A DNA stretch of 64,000 bases from CAZSAT01 sp964604675 (GTDB lineage Bacteria; Myxococcota_A; UBA796; CAJQPC01), in assembly GCA_964604675.1 (NCBI GenBank), contig CAZSAT010000024.1, positions 1-64,000 of the forward strand, read 5' to 3'. The position numbers and the translations under genes were made by a program. The stretch's first letter is position 1. The number at the start of each line of letters is the position of its first letter. Of the stretch, positions 34,353 through 42,328 are shown one piece after another. Below the pieces are notes generated by a model. It made no database searches, was not told where the DNA came from, and worked only from the letters and a program-made list of their open reading frames with translations.

Positions 34353-35663
34353 CTACACCGGGCCGACGATCGGAAACCGCGTCGCCGTGTCGACCCGGAC
34401 CGGCTTTGGCGGCCGCTCTCCATCGGGGAGCCGCACGACGGCCACCAGCGGCCGATCCCAACGAACGGGATCCCGCGCACCGGAGATCACCCGAGCTTGC
34501 GCGCCGTTGTCCAGTCGCACCAGGCTGCCGGGGGGCCAGCGTCCCATGAGGTTCACGAACACCTGCAGGACCACGGGATCGTAGGCCCAGCCGGCGGCGC
34601 CCTTCATGCGCATCAGCCCCCCGTGGGGGGTGTGGCTGCCTCCGGGTCGCGTGAGCGTGTCGTAGTCGTCGACCACGCGGAGGATGCGCGCCAGCAGGCC
34701 CGGCCGGTCCGCCACGTCGGCGTGATGGTCCAGGCACGCGAGCACGCGCTGGACCCGCGCGGCGTGGAAGCCGCGCTCCCGGAGGAGCACCTCGAGCGCT
34801 CGTGTGCCGTGGTCCCGCAGCCCCACCGGGCGGTCGTCCCAGGGAGCGTACCCGAGGTCGTGCACGAGGGCCGCGATGCCGAGATCACAGAGCGGCGGCA
34901 AGGGAAGATCGACCGACAGGCCGACTGCGACGGCGAGCTGGCAGACGGCGACACCGTGCGTGGCGTGGCGCGGCGCGTCGCGTACCCGAGCGGTGAGCAG
35001 GAGGGGCTGGAGGTCCCGTTGGCCGTGGTCCACCAGGGCCATGACGGTCCGCCGCAGGGGGAGGATGCGCGGTTGGCGCTGCAGGGCCAGCTGATCGTGC
35101 AGATCGGCGACGAGCTCCAGCGCGCGCCGGTGGTCGTCGATGAAGCGGGAACGATCGAGGTGGTCCTCGGCGCTGCGCAGGGCGCGCCGGGCGGCTGGAA
35201 GGACCTCCACGCTCGCCAGACCGTGCTCGTCGAGGGCCGCCTGCAAGGGCTCGACGCGCCCCACACACGCCACCAGGCCGAGCAGCTCGTCGGGCGAGAG
35301 CTCGCGGTGGAAGCTGAAGCCGCCGGCTTCGTGCGGGGCCAGCCATTGCTCCATGCGTGCGCCCGCGTCGTCGACCCCCTCGAAGCGCACCCGCACGTCG
35401 TTCACGTGCACCTGCTGATCGATCACGACCAGGTGCACGGACCCGAGCTGGCTCGTGAGGATGCGCAGCGTCCGGGAGCAACGCGCCGACGGCTGGCGGA
35501 ACACGTCGTTGTCCGGCGCGTGGGTGCGGCTCAACCTTGCGAGCGCCAGGAGCAGCCGAGCGAACTGCTCGCCGTCTTCGCGGACCTGGGTGGCCAGCTC
35601 CCGGTTGCCTGCCCAGCGGGCCTTCTGGAGCGCGGCCTCGAGGCGATCCTGGGGGGTGCTCAC
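34353..35663 (-). CDS. HD-domain protein, degenerate HD-GYP type (copy 1)
   Basis: 436 residues, paralogue of the product of 30968-32380. Shared features: an N-terminal module with GSVHLVVIDQQVHVNDVRVRF, then HATHGVAVCQLAVAVGL, the HD pair in LVHDLGYAPWD, ACLDHHADVADRPG, VDDYDTLTR, and the tail DPVVLQVFVNLMGRWPPGSL. As in the other copy, the GYP motif is missing. The C-terminal strand VRVDTATRFPIVGP matches the ending of copy 2. The GTG start at 35661-35663 overlaps the stop of the upstream HEAT gene (GTGA) and has GGGAGCAAGG upstream. A 35-base gap separates it from the next HEAT gene. Confidence 0.75.
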   Translation of the reverse strand: MSTPQDRLEAALQKARWAGNRELATQVREDGEQFARLLLALARLSRTHAPDNDVFRQPSARCSRTLRILTSQLGSVHLVVIDQQVHVNDVRVRFEGVDDAGARMEQWLAPHEAGGFSFHRELSPDELLGLVACVGRVEPLQAALDEHGLASVEVLPAARRALRSAEDHLDRSRFIDDHRRALELVADLHDQLALQRQPRILPLRRTVMALVDHGQRDLQPLLLTARVRDAPRHATHGVAVCQLAVAVGLSVDLPLPPLCDLGIAALVHDLGYAPWDDRPVGLRDHGTRALEVLLRERGFHAARVQRVLACLDHHADVADRPGLLARILRVVDDYDTLTRPGGSHTPHGGLMRMKGAAGWAYDPVVLQVFVNLMGRWPPGSLVRLDNGAQARVISGARDPVRWDRPLVAVVRLPDGERPPKPVRVDTATRFPIVGPV

Positions 35664-37309
35664 GCCTTGCTCCCGAAGCGTTGTCGGTGCTCGCGCCAGG
35701 CGGCCACACAGTGGCTCCGGAAGGGGTCGCGGTGCTCCAGGCTCAGCTCCCGGAGCAGGGTGTGCCCGCTCGGCAGCCAGGCGAGCCCGGCCACCGCCGC
35801 CCACTCGCGCGGGGTCTCCCCCGTGGCCTTCCGAGCGAGCAGGCCCGAGGGACGCACCCAGCCCTCGAAGGTGGCGTGCGCCGTCGGGCCCGTCAAGGCG
35901 AGAGCCTGCCCCAGCACCGCCGCGTCGGTCCGGTCCCACCCGGCCCCCAACCCTTCGATGGCGCGCACGATCGGCTCCGCAGCCCGCCCCTTTCCCCGTC
36001 GACCGAGCTGCAGGGTGGCCGCGTGCCGGATGGGAGGGTCCGGCCAGCTGAGCATCGCCACCAGGTGCGAGCGCACCGCCGCCCCCCAGCCGCTCTGCTC
36101 CATCAGCTGGAGGCGTGCCTCCTGCACGGCGCGGTCGGGGCGCTGGGCGAGCTCGACGACAAGCCGCCGAGCCGCCTCCGGAGCCCCCTGACCGAGCGCC
36201 AGCAGCACCTGGGCAGCTCGCTGGCCGCCCTGGGTCCGCGTGTCGTGCAGCAGACGCGTCAGCTCGCGTCCCGCGGCGTCGGCCAGCACGAGCCGCACCA
36301 CGGTCAGCGCGCGCTTCCCCACGTCGTCGCGCTCGAGCAGGGCCAGGATCTCCCCCAGCGCGTCTCCGGGGAGCCCGGCCACCAGATCGATCAGCTCGGC
36401 GACCAGCGCGTCGTCGTCGGGTGGCACCCCCCTGAGGAGGCGGAGGAGGCTGTCGGCCTGGGTGAGGGTGTCGACGAGCAGGCCATGGAGGCGCTCGCCA
36501 TCGTGCCCGTCCTTGACCAGCGTCATCAGGGAGAGCACCCCGCGCAGGTGGCCGTCGCGGACCAGGTGGTCGCGGAGGTCCAGGAGGGCGGGCACCAACA
36601 GATCCGGCGAGACGAGCTCGTCGCGGTGCGCTGCCACCAGGTGCCGCCCGAGCCTCAAGGCGTCGCGGACCACGCCCGCTGTGCTCAGTTCGTCCACGAG
36701 CGCGGCCACGGCGTGGTCGTCGATCGGCACGTAGGCCAGCGGCAGCGCCCTCGTCAGCCGTGGGGGAGGGCGGTCGAGGTGCTCGGGTGCCGGGAGGTGG
36801 TGCTCGAAGCGACGCCCGTCGCCCTGGTGCGCGTTGAACACCATCCCGTCGACCGCATCGACCTGGATGCCCGGCAGGCGCGCGCGCCACACCATGCTCA
36901 CCAGGTCGTCCTCGTCGCCGCGGATGCGCGACAGACGAACGGCCAAGAGCTCCACCAGCGAGGTCCACTGGTCGAAGCCCGCCTCCGCTCCGATCCGGAG
37001 CCGCCGCACCCCGTCACGCCACAAGAGGAAGGGGAGGGAGCGGTCGCGATCCCGATCCAGGTACACGGTCTCGCCGTCGAGGACGAAGCGATCCTGCGCA
37101 ACGTCCAGGACCAGCTCTCCGTGCCCGTGCTCCGCCAGGTCCTCCAGCTCCTCGAGGAAGGCCGCCACGGCGTCGTTGTGGGCGTCATAGAGCAGCAGGG
37201 CGCGGCTGCATCGGGCGAGGGCCAGGGCGAGCGCCTGCGCATGGCGCGCTCTCGCAGACGCCAGGTCCAGGCGTCGGGTCTCAGCCAGAACGTCTTGTGG
37301 CTTGGTCAC
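35660..37309 (-). CDS. HEAT-like repeat protein (copy 1)
   Basis: 549 residues, first gene of the five-gene operon. Its N-terminal module (ALLLYDAHNDAVAAFLEEL, RFVLDGETVYLDRDRDRSL, LLWRDGVRRLRIGAEAGF) aligns with copy 2. The C-terminal 400 residues are Leu/Ala-rich helical pairs compatible with HEAT/armadillo repeats, for example AGLPGDALGEILALLERDD and AAQVLLALGQGAPEAARRLV. No enzyme motif is visible. The GTG at 37307-37309 is chosen because it begins the part conserved in copy 2; its ribosome-binding site is weak and GTGs further upstream cannot be excluded. It is divergent from the DpgA-like gene. Confidence 0.65.
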   Translation of the reverse strand: MTKPQDVLAETRRLDLASARARHAQALALALARCSRALLLYDAHNDAVAAFLEELEDLAEHGHGELVLDVAQDRFVLDGETVYLDRDRDRSLPFLLWRDGVRRLRIGAEAGFDQWTSLVELLAVRLSRIRGDEDDLVSMVWRARLPGIQVDAVDGMVFNAHQGDGRRFEHHLPAPEHLDRPPPRLTRALPLAYVPIDDHAVAALVDELSTAGVVRDALRLGRHLVAAHRDELVSPDLLVPALLDLRDHLVRDGHLRGVLSLMTLVKDGHDGERLHGLLVDTLTQADSLLRLLRGVPPDDDALVAELIDLVAGLPGDALGEILALLERDDVGKRALTVVRLVLADAAGRELTRLLHDTRTQGGQRAAQVLLALGQGAPEAARRLVVELAQRPDRAVQEARLQLMEQSGWGAAVRSHLVAMLSWPDPPIRHAATLQLGRRGKGRAAEPIVRAIEGLGAGWDRTDAAVLGQALALTGPTAHATFEGWVRPSGLLARKATGETPREWAAVAGLAWLPSGHTLLRELSLEHRDPFRSHCVAAWREHRQRFGSKA

Positions 37310-37327
37310 ACGGTGTCTCTGCCCCGC

Positions 37328-37353
37328 TGGCACCAGCTTAGCCCCGGTATACT
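37328..37353 (+). promoter_or_regulatory. Candidate promoter(s) of the dpgA-like operon
   Basis: Two overlapping signals lie in the divergent gap. TGGCAC-n5-TAGC at 37328-37342 fits the sigma-54 -24/-12 pattern (consensus TGGCAC-n5-TTGC), with GG and GC at the right distance. TATACT at 37348-37353 fits a sigma-70 -10 box, with CTGGCA 15 bases before it as a poor -35. Either would start a transcript upstream of the ATG at 37371, though the leader would be very short in the second case. Confidence 0.35.
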
Positions 37354-37370
37354 CGTGGCCAGGAGTGTCG

Positions 37371-38429
37371 ATGTTCGAGACCCGCCCCCGGATCCTCGCC
37401 GTCGGAACCTCCAATCCGCCGGATCGCTACGTGCAGAGCGAGATCCCGGACCTCTTCACCGTGGACGTGCCGGCCATCCGCGCGCTCTTCGGCTCCAGCC
37501 ACATCCTCACCCGGCACCTCTACCTGCCGCCACCCAACGCAGACGGGCTGCCGGAGGAGACCCAGGGCGAGCTGTTGGCGAAGCACCTGCGGGGCGCGCT
37601 CGAGATCGCGCCCATCGCCGTGGAGCGCTGCCTGGCGGACACCGGGCTGACCGTTCAGGACATCGACTACCTGGCCTGCATCACCACCACGGGCTTCATG
37701 GCGCCTGGGCTCACCGCGCACCTGATGAAGCACATGGGCTTTCGCGAGGACTGCAGTCGGGTCGACATCGTCGGCATGGGCTGCAACGCCGGGCTCAACG
37801 CCTTGAACCCGGTCGCAGCCTGGGCCGCCGCCAACCCGGGCAGGAACGCCCTGATGGTCTGCGTGGAGATCTGCTCGGCGGCCTACGTCTTCGATCAGAC
37901 CTTGCGCACCGCGATCGTGAACTCGCTCTTCGGCGACGGTTGCGCGGTCGCCCTCGTTCGCTCCGCAGTCAGCGACGAGCGTGCCTTCGCGCCGCGGGTG
38001 CTGGGCTTCAACAGCCAGATCATTCCCCCGGCCATCGGGGCGATGCGCTTCGACTGGGACGATCAGGCCAACAAGTTCAGCTTCTTCCTGGATCGAGACA
38101 TCCCCTACGTGGTGGGCCAGTACGCGGAGCGCCCCGTGAAGCGCCTGCTCGCCGAACACGGCCTGAAGCGCCGCGACATCCGCCACTGGCTCGTGCACAG
38201 CGGCGGCAAGAAGGTGATCGACGCCATCAAGTACAACGTCGGCATCACCGAGCACGACGTGCGGCACACCTCCAGCGTGCTGCGCGACTTCGGCAACCTC
38301 TCCAGCGCCTCCTTCCTGTTCAGCTACCAGCGGCTGCTCGACGAAGGCGTCGTCCGACGGGGCGACTACGGCGTGATGATGACCATGGGCCCGGGATCGA
38401 CCATCGAGACCGCGCTCCTCCGCTGGTAG
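37371..38429 (+). CDS. Type III polyketide synthase, DpgA-like
   Basis: 352 residues. The catalytic triad of the chalcone-synthase fold is visible: Cys138 in GMGCNAGLNAL, His276 in HWLVHSGGKKVID and Asn309 in FGNLSSAS. GCNAGLNAL and the following CSAAYVFDQTLRTAIVNSLFG are closer to DpgA (3,5-dihydroxyphenylacetyl-CoA synthase of glycopeptide producers) than to chalcone or pyrone synthases, as I recall those families. DpgA condenses four malonyl-CoA. The next gene is a crotonase, as with DpgB/DpgD, but no DpgC dioxygenase is present. The ATG has AGGAG seven bases upstream. The actual product is unknown. Confidence 0.75.
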   Translation: MFETRPRILAVGTSNPPDRYVQSEIPDLFTVDVPAIRALFGSSHILTRHLYLPPPNADGLPEETQGELLAKHLRGALEIAPIAVERCLADTGLTVQDIDYLACITTTGFMAPGLTAHLMKHMGFREDCSRVDIVGMGCNAGLNALNPVAAWAAANPGRNALMVCVEICSAAYVFDQTLRTAIVNSLFGDGCAVALVRSAVSDERAFAPRVLGFNSQIIPPAIGAMRFDWDDQANKFSFFLDRDIPYVVGQYAERPVKRLLAEHGLKRRDIRHWLVHSGGKKVIDAIKYNVGITEHDVRHTSSVLRDFGNLSSASFLFSYQRLLDEGVVRRGDYGVMMTMGPGSTIETALLRW

Positions 38430-38445
38430 CGAAAAGGCAAAGACC

Positions 38446-39183
38446 GTGTACGAGACCCTGCGCTTCGACGAGACCGACGGCATCGCCACGGTCACGCTCT
38501 CACGAGCGGGCGGCAACCGCATCAGCATGCGCATGGTGCGGGAGCTGACCGCCGTCTGCGATCACCTGGAGGACACCAGCGACGCCCGCGTGGTGGTGTT
38601 CCGCGGTGACGGCGGGGCCTTCTCCGACGGCATCGACTTCTCGGACTTCCACCCCGACAGGCCCCTCGACATCCACGGCTTCAACAAGTGGGAGAAGCTC
38701 TGCACCCGGTTGGAGCGTCTGCCCAAGGCCACGGTCGCCCTGGTCGACGGGCCGGCGCGCGGGGGCGGTTTCCAGATCGCGCTGGTGTGCGACCTGCGGG
38801 TGGCGACCTCCGCTGCGGTGTTCCAGCTGCCCGAGGTCCACCTGGGCTTCCTGCCGGGCATGGGCACCTTCCGCTTCGCCAAGTACGTGGGGCTGGGCCA
38901 CGCCAAGCGCATCGCGATGACCTGCGAAGCGATCTCGGGCTCCCGCGCCGTGGAGCTGGGCTTCATCGATCGGCTCGACGACGACCTGGAGTCGGGCCTC
39001 GCCTGGGCGCTCGGCGCCTTGGGTCCGAACCACACCGTGGCGATCGAGCTCACGCGCCGGCTGCTCAACGAGAGCTTCGCCACCAGCTACGAGAACGCGA
39101 TCGGGCACTTCCTCGCGGCGCAGCACCGCGCCATCAGCCAGACCGCCTTCCTCGACACCCTGCGCGAGCAGCGGAAGAAGTAG
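38446..39183 (+). CDS. Crotonase family protein, DpgB/DpgD-like
   Basis: 245 residues. The oxyanion-hole motifs are AFSDGIDFSDF and ARGGGFQIALVCD, with a Glu retained in LPEVHLGFLPGMG. The start is GTG at 38446, 16 bases after the polyketide-synthase stop. In glycopeptide pathways DpgB and DpgD are crotonase-fold partners that help DpgA dehydrate and release its aromatic product, which is the most natural reading here. It could also be an unrelated enoyl-CoA hydratase. Confidence 0.75.
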   Translation: MYETLRFDETDGIATVTLSRAGGNRISMRMVRELTAVCDHLEDTSDARVVVFRGDGGAFSDGIDFSDFHPDRPLDIHGFNKWEKLCTRLERLPKATVALVDGPARGGGFQIALVCDLRVATSAAVFQLPEVHLGFLPGMGTFRFAKYVGLGHAKRIAMTCEAISGSRAVELGFIDRLDDDLESGLAWALGALGPNHTVAIELTRRLLNESFATSYENAIGHFLAAQHRAISQTAFLDTLREQRKK

Positions 39184-39193
39184 TCTCCGCAGC

Positions 39194-39883
39194 GTGCCGC
39201 GTCCCTTCCAGGTCGATCCGCAGGTGCTCGCCTGCATTCGCCCGATGCAGGCGCGTGACGTGGTGCGCGTGGCGGAGCTGCACCAGGCGGCGATGGGCGA
39301 GTCGTTGTGGGCGCGCCTGGGGGTGCGCTTCCTGCGCGAGCTCTACCTGGGCTTGATCGACAACGCGCACTTTCTGGCCTTCGTGTACGAGGAGCGGGTC
39401 GACGGTGTCGACCGCGTGCGCGGCTTCATCGCCGGCACCCAGGACGGCTCGGCGATGATGGGCGAGGTGTTCCGGCGTCGCTTCCTCATCTTGGGCGTGA
39501 TGGCCGCCCGCGGGCTCTTGCGCGCCCCCGGCGTGGTGCGGCCGCTGCTCGAGACGGCCAGCTACTTCTCGGCCTCGTCGGTCGACGGCACCGAAGCCGT
39601 CACCGCCGAGTCCATGTTCTGCTCGTTCGAGCCCGAGCTGCGCGGGAAGCGGGTGAGCGGGCACATCAACAAGGTGCTGTTCGACGACCTGCTGGCGCGC
39701 GGCCACCGGCACGTGAAGGTGACCACGGAGGTCGACAACGAGGGCGCCAACCGCCAGCTCAGGAGCTGGGGCTTCGAAGACCGCGGGCGCTTCACCTTCT
39801 ACGACAAGGAGATGGTGCGCTACGTGCTCGACCTCGAGGCGAGCGACCGGGTGGAGCCTGTGAGTCGACATCCCGCGGTGTAG
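39194..39883 (+). CDS. GNAT-family acetyltransferase
   Basis: 229 residues. An N-terminal RPMQARDVVRVAELH, a central strand VRGFIAGT, and late motifs ELRGKRVSGHI, VKVTTEVDNEGANRQLRSWGF and FYDKEMVRYVL follow the GNAT pattern, with the acetyl-CoA loop (RGKRVSG) somewhat divergent. The GTG at 39194 lies ten bases after the crotonase stop, so it is likely the third gene of the dpgA-like operon and might modify the product. The substrate is unknown. Confidence 0.75.
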   Translation: MPRPFQVDPQVLACIRPMQARDVVRVAELHQAAMGESLWARLGVRFLRELYLGLIDNAHFLAFVYEERVDGVDRVRGFIAGTQDGSAMMGEVFRRRFLILGVMAARGLLRAPGVVRPLLETASYFSASSVDGTEAVTAESMFCSFEPELRGKRVSGHINKVLFDDLLARGHRHVKVTTEVDNEGANRQLRSWGFEDRGRFTFYDKEMVRYVLDLEASDRVEPVSRHPAV

Positions 39884-40040
39884 CGGTGGGGCTTGCGTGG
39901 CACGGTGCGCTCCTGGTTTCACCGCCCGACCGGCCCCGTGCCGCGCGGTGGTCGCCCTGCGCTGCCGTGAGGTCCCGTCGCCACAGTAGACCCGCCAGGG
40001 TGGGCCGGGTAGACTCCCCCGTGCCGCTCTCGGAGGACCC

Positions 40041-42284
40041 GTGCGTCTGGTTGCCCTCTCGCTTCCGCTCCTGCTCTCGCTGACCTTTGCCTGTGCCGGC
40101 GAAAACATCAGCGGCGGCAACAAGACCACCGACGACACCGGCACGAGCGAAGAGGGCGTCGGCAACCTGGTGGTGGAGGTCGAAGCGATCGACTTCGGCA
40201 CCACCGAGGTCGGTGAGCTCAAGTCCGAGGCCATGCTGCTCGAGAACGCGGGCACTGGCCCCGTGGTGGTCGAGAGCATCAGCGCCAGCCTGCCCTTCAG
40301 CGTGTCGATCACGGGCCTCACGATCCAGCCGGGAGCCACGGCGCACATCACGGTCTACTTCCAGCCCACCGACTACGAGGATGCGACCGGCGAGCTCGCG
40401 ATCGTGTCGGACGACGAGGGTGGAGGCTCCACCATCGCGCTGGCCGGCCAGGTCATCACCGACGGCGATGGCGACGGACACCTGCGCGAGGAAGCTGGCG
40501 GCGACGACTGCGACGACGACGACCCGGACGTCTACCCTGGCGCTCCCGAGCAGTACTACGACGGCGTGGACGCCGACTGCCTCGGCGACGACGACTACGA
40601 CCAGGATGGTGACGGCTACCAGTCCGATGTCTTCAACGACGACCCGGGCCTCGGCGGCGGCGACTGCAACGACAGCTACGACGACATGTACCCGGGCGCC
40701 CCGGACGAGGTCTACGACGGCATCGACTCCGACTGCGCGGGCGACGACGACTACGACTACGACGGCGATGGCTACGGCTCGGCGGACTACGACCGCGGCC
40801 GCGACTGCGACGACTTCGACGCCGACGTCTACCCCGGCGCCATCGAGCAGCTCGACGGCGACCTCGACGACTGCGACGGCGAGGTCGACCGCGACATCCA
40901 CAGCACCGGTGCGGTCTTCACCTGGACCGGTGAAGGCGCGGACGAAGAGGTCGGCACCGCGGTCGCCATGGGCGACATCGACGGCGACGGCCTGGGCGAC
41001 CTGATCGTGGGTGCGGCCGGCTACAACAGCGGCGGCGGCGCGGTGGGCACCTTCCTCACCACGAGCGGGATCGAGGACGACTGGGACTCCCTCCGCACCG
41101 GCTCCACCGACTTCTTCAGCGGCAGCGGCATCGACGGGATCGGCTCGGCGCTGGTCTTGCTCGACGACTTCGACGGCGACGACGAGGCGGACCTCCTCGT
41201 GGGCGCTCCCTCCACCTCGTCCAGCTACGGCGCCATCTACGTCATCGGCGCCAGCGATCTGGCCGCCGGCGGCGACACGGGCGATGCCTCGCTCACGATC
41301 TCCGGCACGTCGAGCTTCTACTACGTGGGCCGCTCGATGGCCGGCAACATGGACCTCGACGGCGACGGCACCAACGAGATCCTGTTCGAGTACCGCACCT
41401 CCACCAGCAACACGCACGTGTCGAACCTCGGGCTGCAGTACGGCGGCTCGGGCCAGAACGGCACCATCACCGGGACCTCGGTCGACAGCTACTGGACCAC
41501 GGGCTCGTCCTCGTCGACCTATGCCTCCGCGCACTCCGGCTACCTGAACCTCACCGGCGGCGAAGACCTCGACGGCGATGGCCTCGACGACTTCGTGTAC
41601 TGCGACCCCTTCTACGACACGAACTCCGACAACACCGGCTCGGTCTGGGCCTTGTGGGGGAGCCCGGTCGAGTACGCGGTCTCCGGCAGCGCGTTCGCGA
41701 GCAGCACGGGCGAAGTGGTCGTCGGCGACAGCCAGTACGGCTGGATGGGCGACGCGTGCGGCCTGCTCCCGGACATGGACGACGACGGCGACGGTGAGCT
41801 CTGGGCCTGGAAGGGCGACGTCGGCGAGCTCTACGTCTGGTCGGGTGGAACCGATCTCCGGAACGGATCGGTGGGCGACGGCGATGCCCAGTTCGTGATG
41901 GAGCTGTCCAGCGACTGGACCACCAGCGGCATCGAGGGCATCGGCGACTGGAACGGCGACGGCCACGGCGACTGGGCGCTGGCCATCGACGGCGACAGCG
42001 CCAGCATCCCCGGTGGCCTGACCCTGCTCACCGGTTGGGGTCTCGAGGGCCTGTACGAGGACCACGAGGACGAGTCGATCGCCATCGCCACCTTCGATCC
42101 CGATGGGGACGACGGCTCCGACCTCTTCGCGCAGGGCTTCCCGCAAGGGGTGGCCGATGTCGACGGCGACGGCTTCGAGGACCTGCTCATTGGCGACCCG
42201 GGCTTCAGCTACGACCTCGACGGCGACGACGAAGAGGAAGACACCATCGGCGCGGCCTACCTGTTCTACAACCCGGGTTCGTAG
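40041..42284 (+). CDS. Lipoprotein with ASH-like, MopE metal-binding and FG-GAP repeats
   Basis: 747 residues. MRLVALSLPLLLSLTFAC is a lipobox signal (Cys18). Residues about 45-130 form an ASH/choice-of-anchor-D-like domain (IDFGTTEVGELKSEAMLLEN...). Three MopE-type metal-binding repeats follow: GGDDCDDDDPDVYPGAPE, GDCNDSYDDMYPGAPDEVYDG and RDCDDFDADVYPGAIE, each with Cys-Asp loops. The remaining 450 residues are FG-GAP/VCBS-type blades with DIDGDGLGDLIVGAAG, LDGDGTNEI, DLDGDGLDDFV, DWNGDGHGDW and DVDGDGFEDLLIGD. It is probably a surface beta-propeller. GTG start with GGAGGA upstream; the preceding 157 bases are non-coding with a TAGACT -10-like box at 40010. Confidence 0.85.
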   Translation: MRLVALSLPLLLSLTFACAGENISGGNKTTDDTGTSEEGVGNLVVEVEAIDFGTTEVGELKSEAMLLENAGTGPVVVESISASLPFSVSITGLTIQPGATAHITVYFQPTDYEDATGELAIVSDDEGGGSTIALAGQVITDGDGDGHLREEAGGDDCDDDDPDVYPGAPEQYYDGVDADCLGDDDYDQDGDGYQSDVFNDDPGLGGGDCNDSYDDMYPGAPDEVYDGIDSDCAGDDDYDYDGDGYGSADYDRGRDCDDFDADVYPGAIEQLDGDLDDCDGEVDRDIHSTGAVFTWTGEGADEEVGTAVAMGDIDGDGLGDLIVGAAGYNSGGGAVGTFLTTSGIEDDWDSLRTGSTDFFSGSGIDGIGSALVLLDDFDGDDEADLLVGAPSTSSSYGAIYVIGASDLAAGGDTGDASLTISGTSSFYYVGRSMAGNMDLDGDGTNEILFEYRTSTSNTHVSNLGLQYGGSGQNGTITGTSVDSYWTTGSSSSTYASAHSGYLNLTGGEDLDGDGLDDFVYCDPFYDTNSDNTGSVWALWGSPVEYAVSGSAFASSTGEVVVGDSQYGWMGDACGLLPDMDDDGDGELWAWKGDVGELYVWSGGTDLRNGSVGDGDAQFVMELSSDWTTSGIEGIGDWNGDGHGDWALAIDGDSASIPGGLTLLTGWGLEGLYEDHEDESIAIATFDPDGDDGSDLFAQGFPQGVADVDGDGFEDLLIGDPGFSYDLDGDDEEEDTIGAAYLFYNPGS

Positions 42285-42328
42285 CGTCCTGACCGACCAG
42301 GTCCCCAGCGGTTACCCCGCCGGACCCC

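Noticed and set aside
34353..35663. The HD proteins as active cyclic-di-GMP phosphodiesterases
   Set aside because: The GYP signature and the intervening His/Glu residues are missing in both copies, although the HD pair and the C-terminal HD-GYP tail remain.
27665..37309. The HEAT-HD-kinase operon as a CBASS or Thoeris type defence system
   Set aside because: No cyclase, TIR, effector nuclease or membrane effector gene is present. HD and STAND domains alone do not justify that call.
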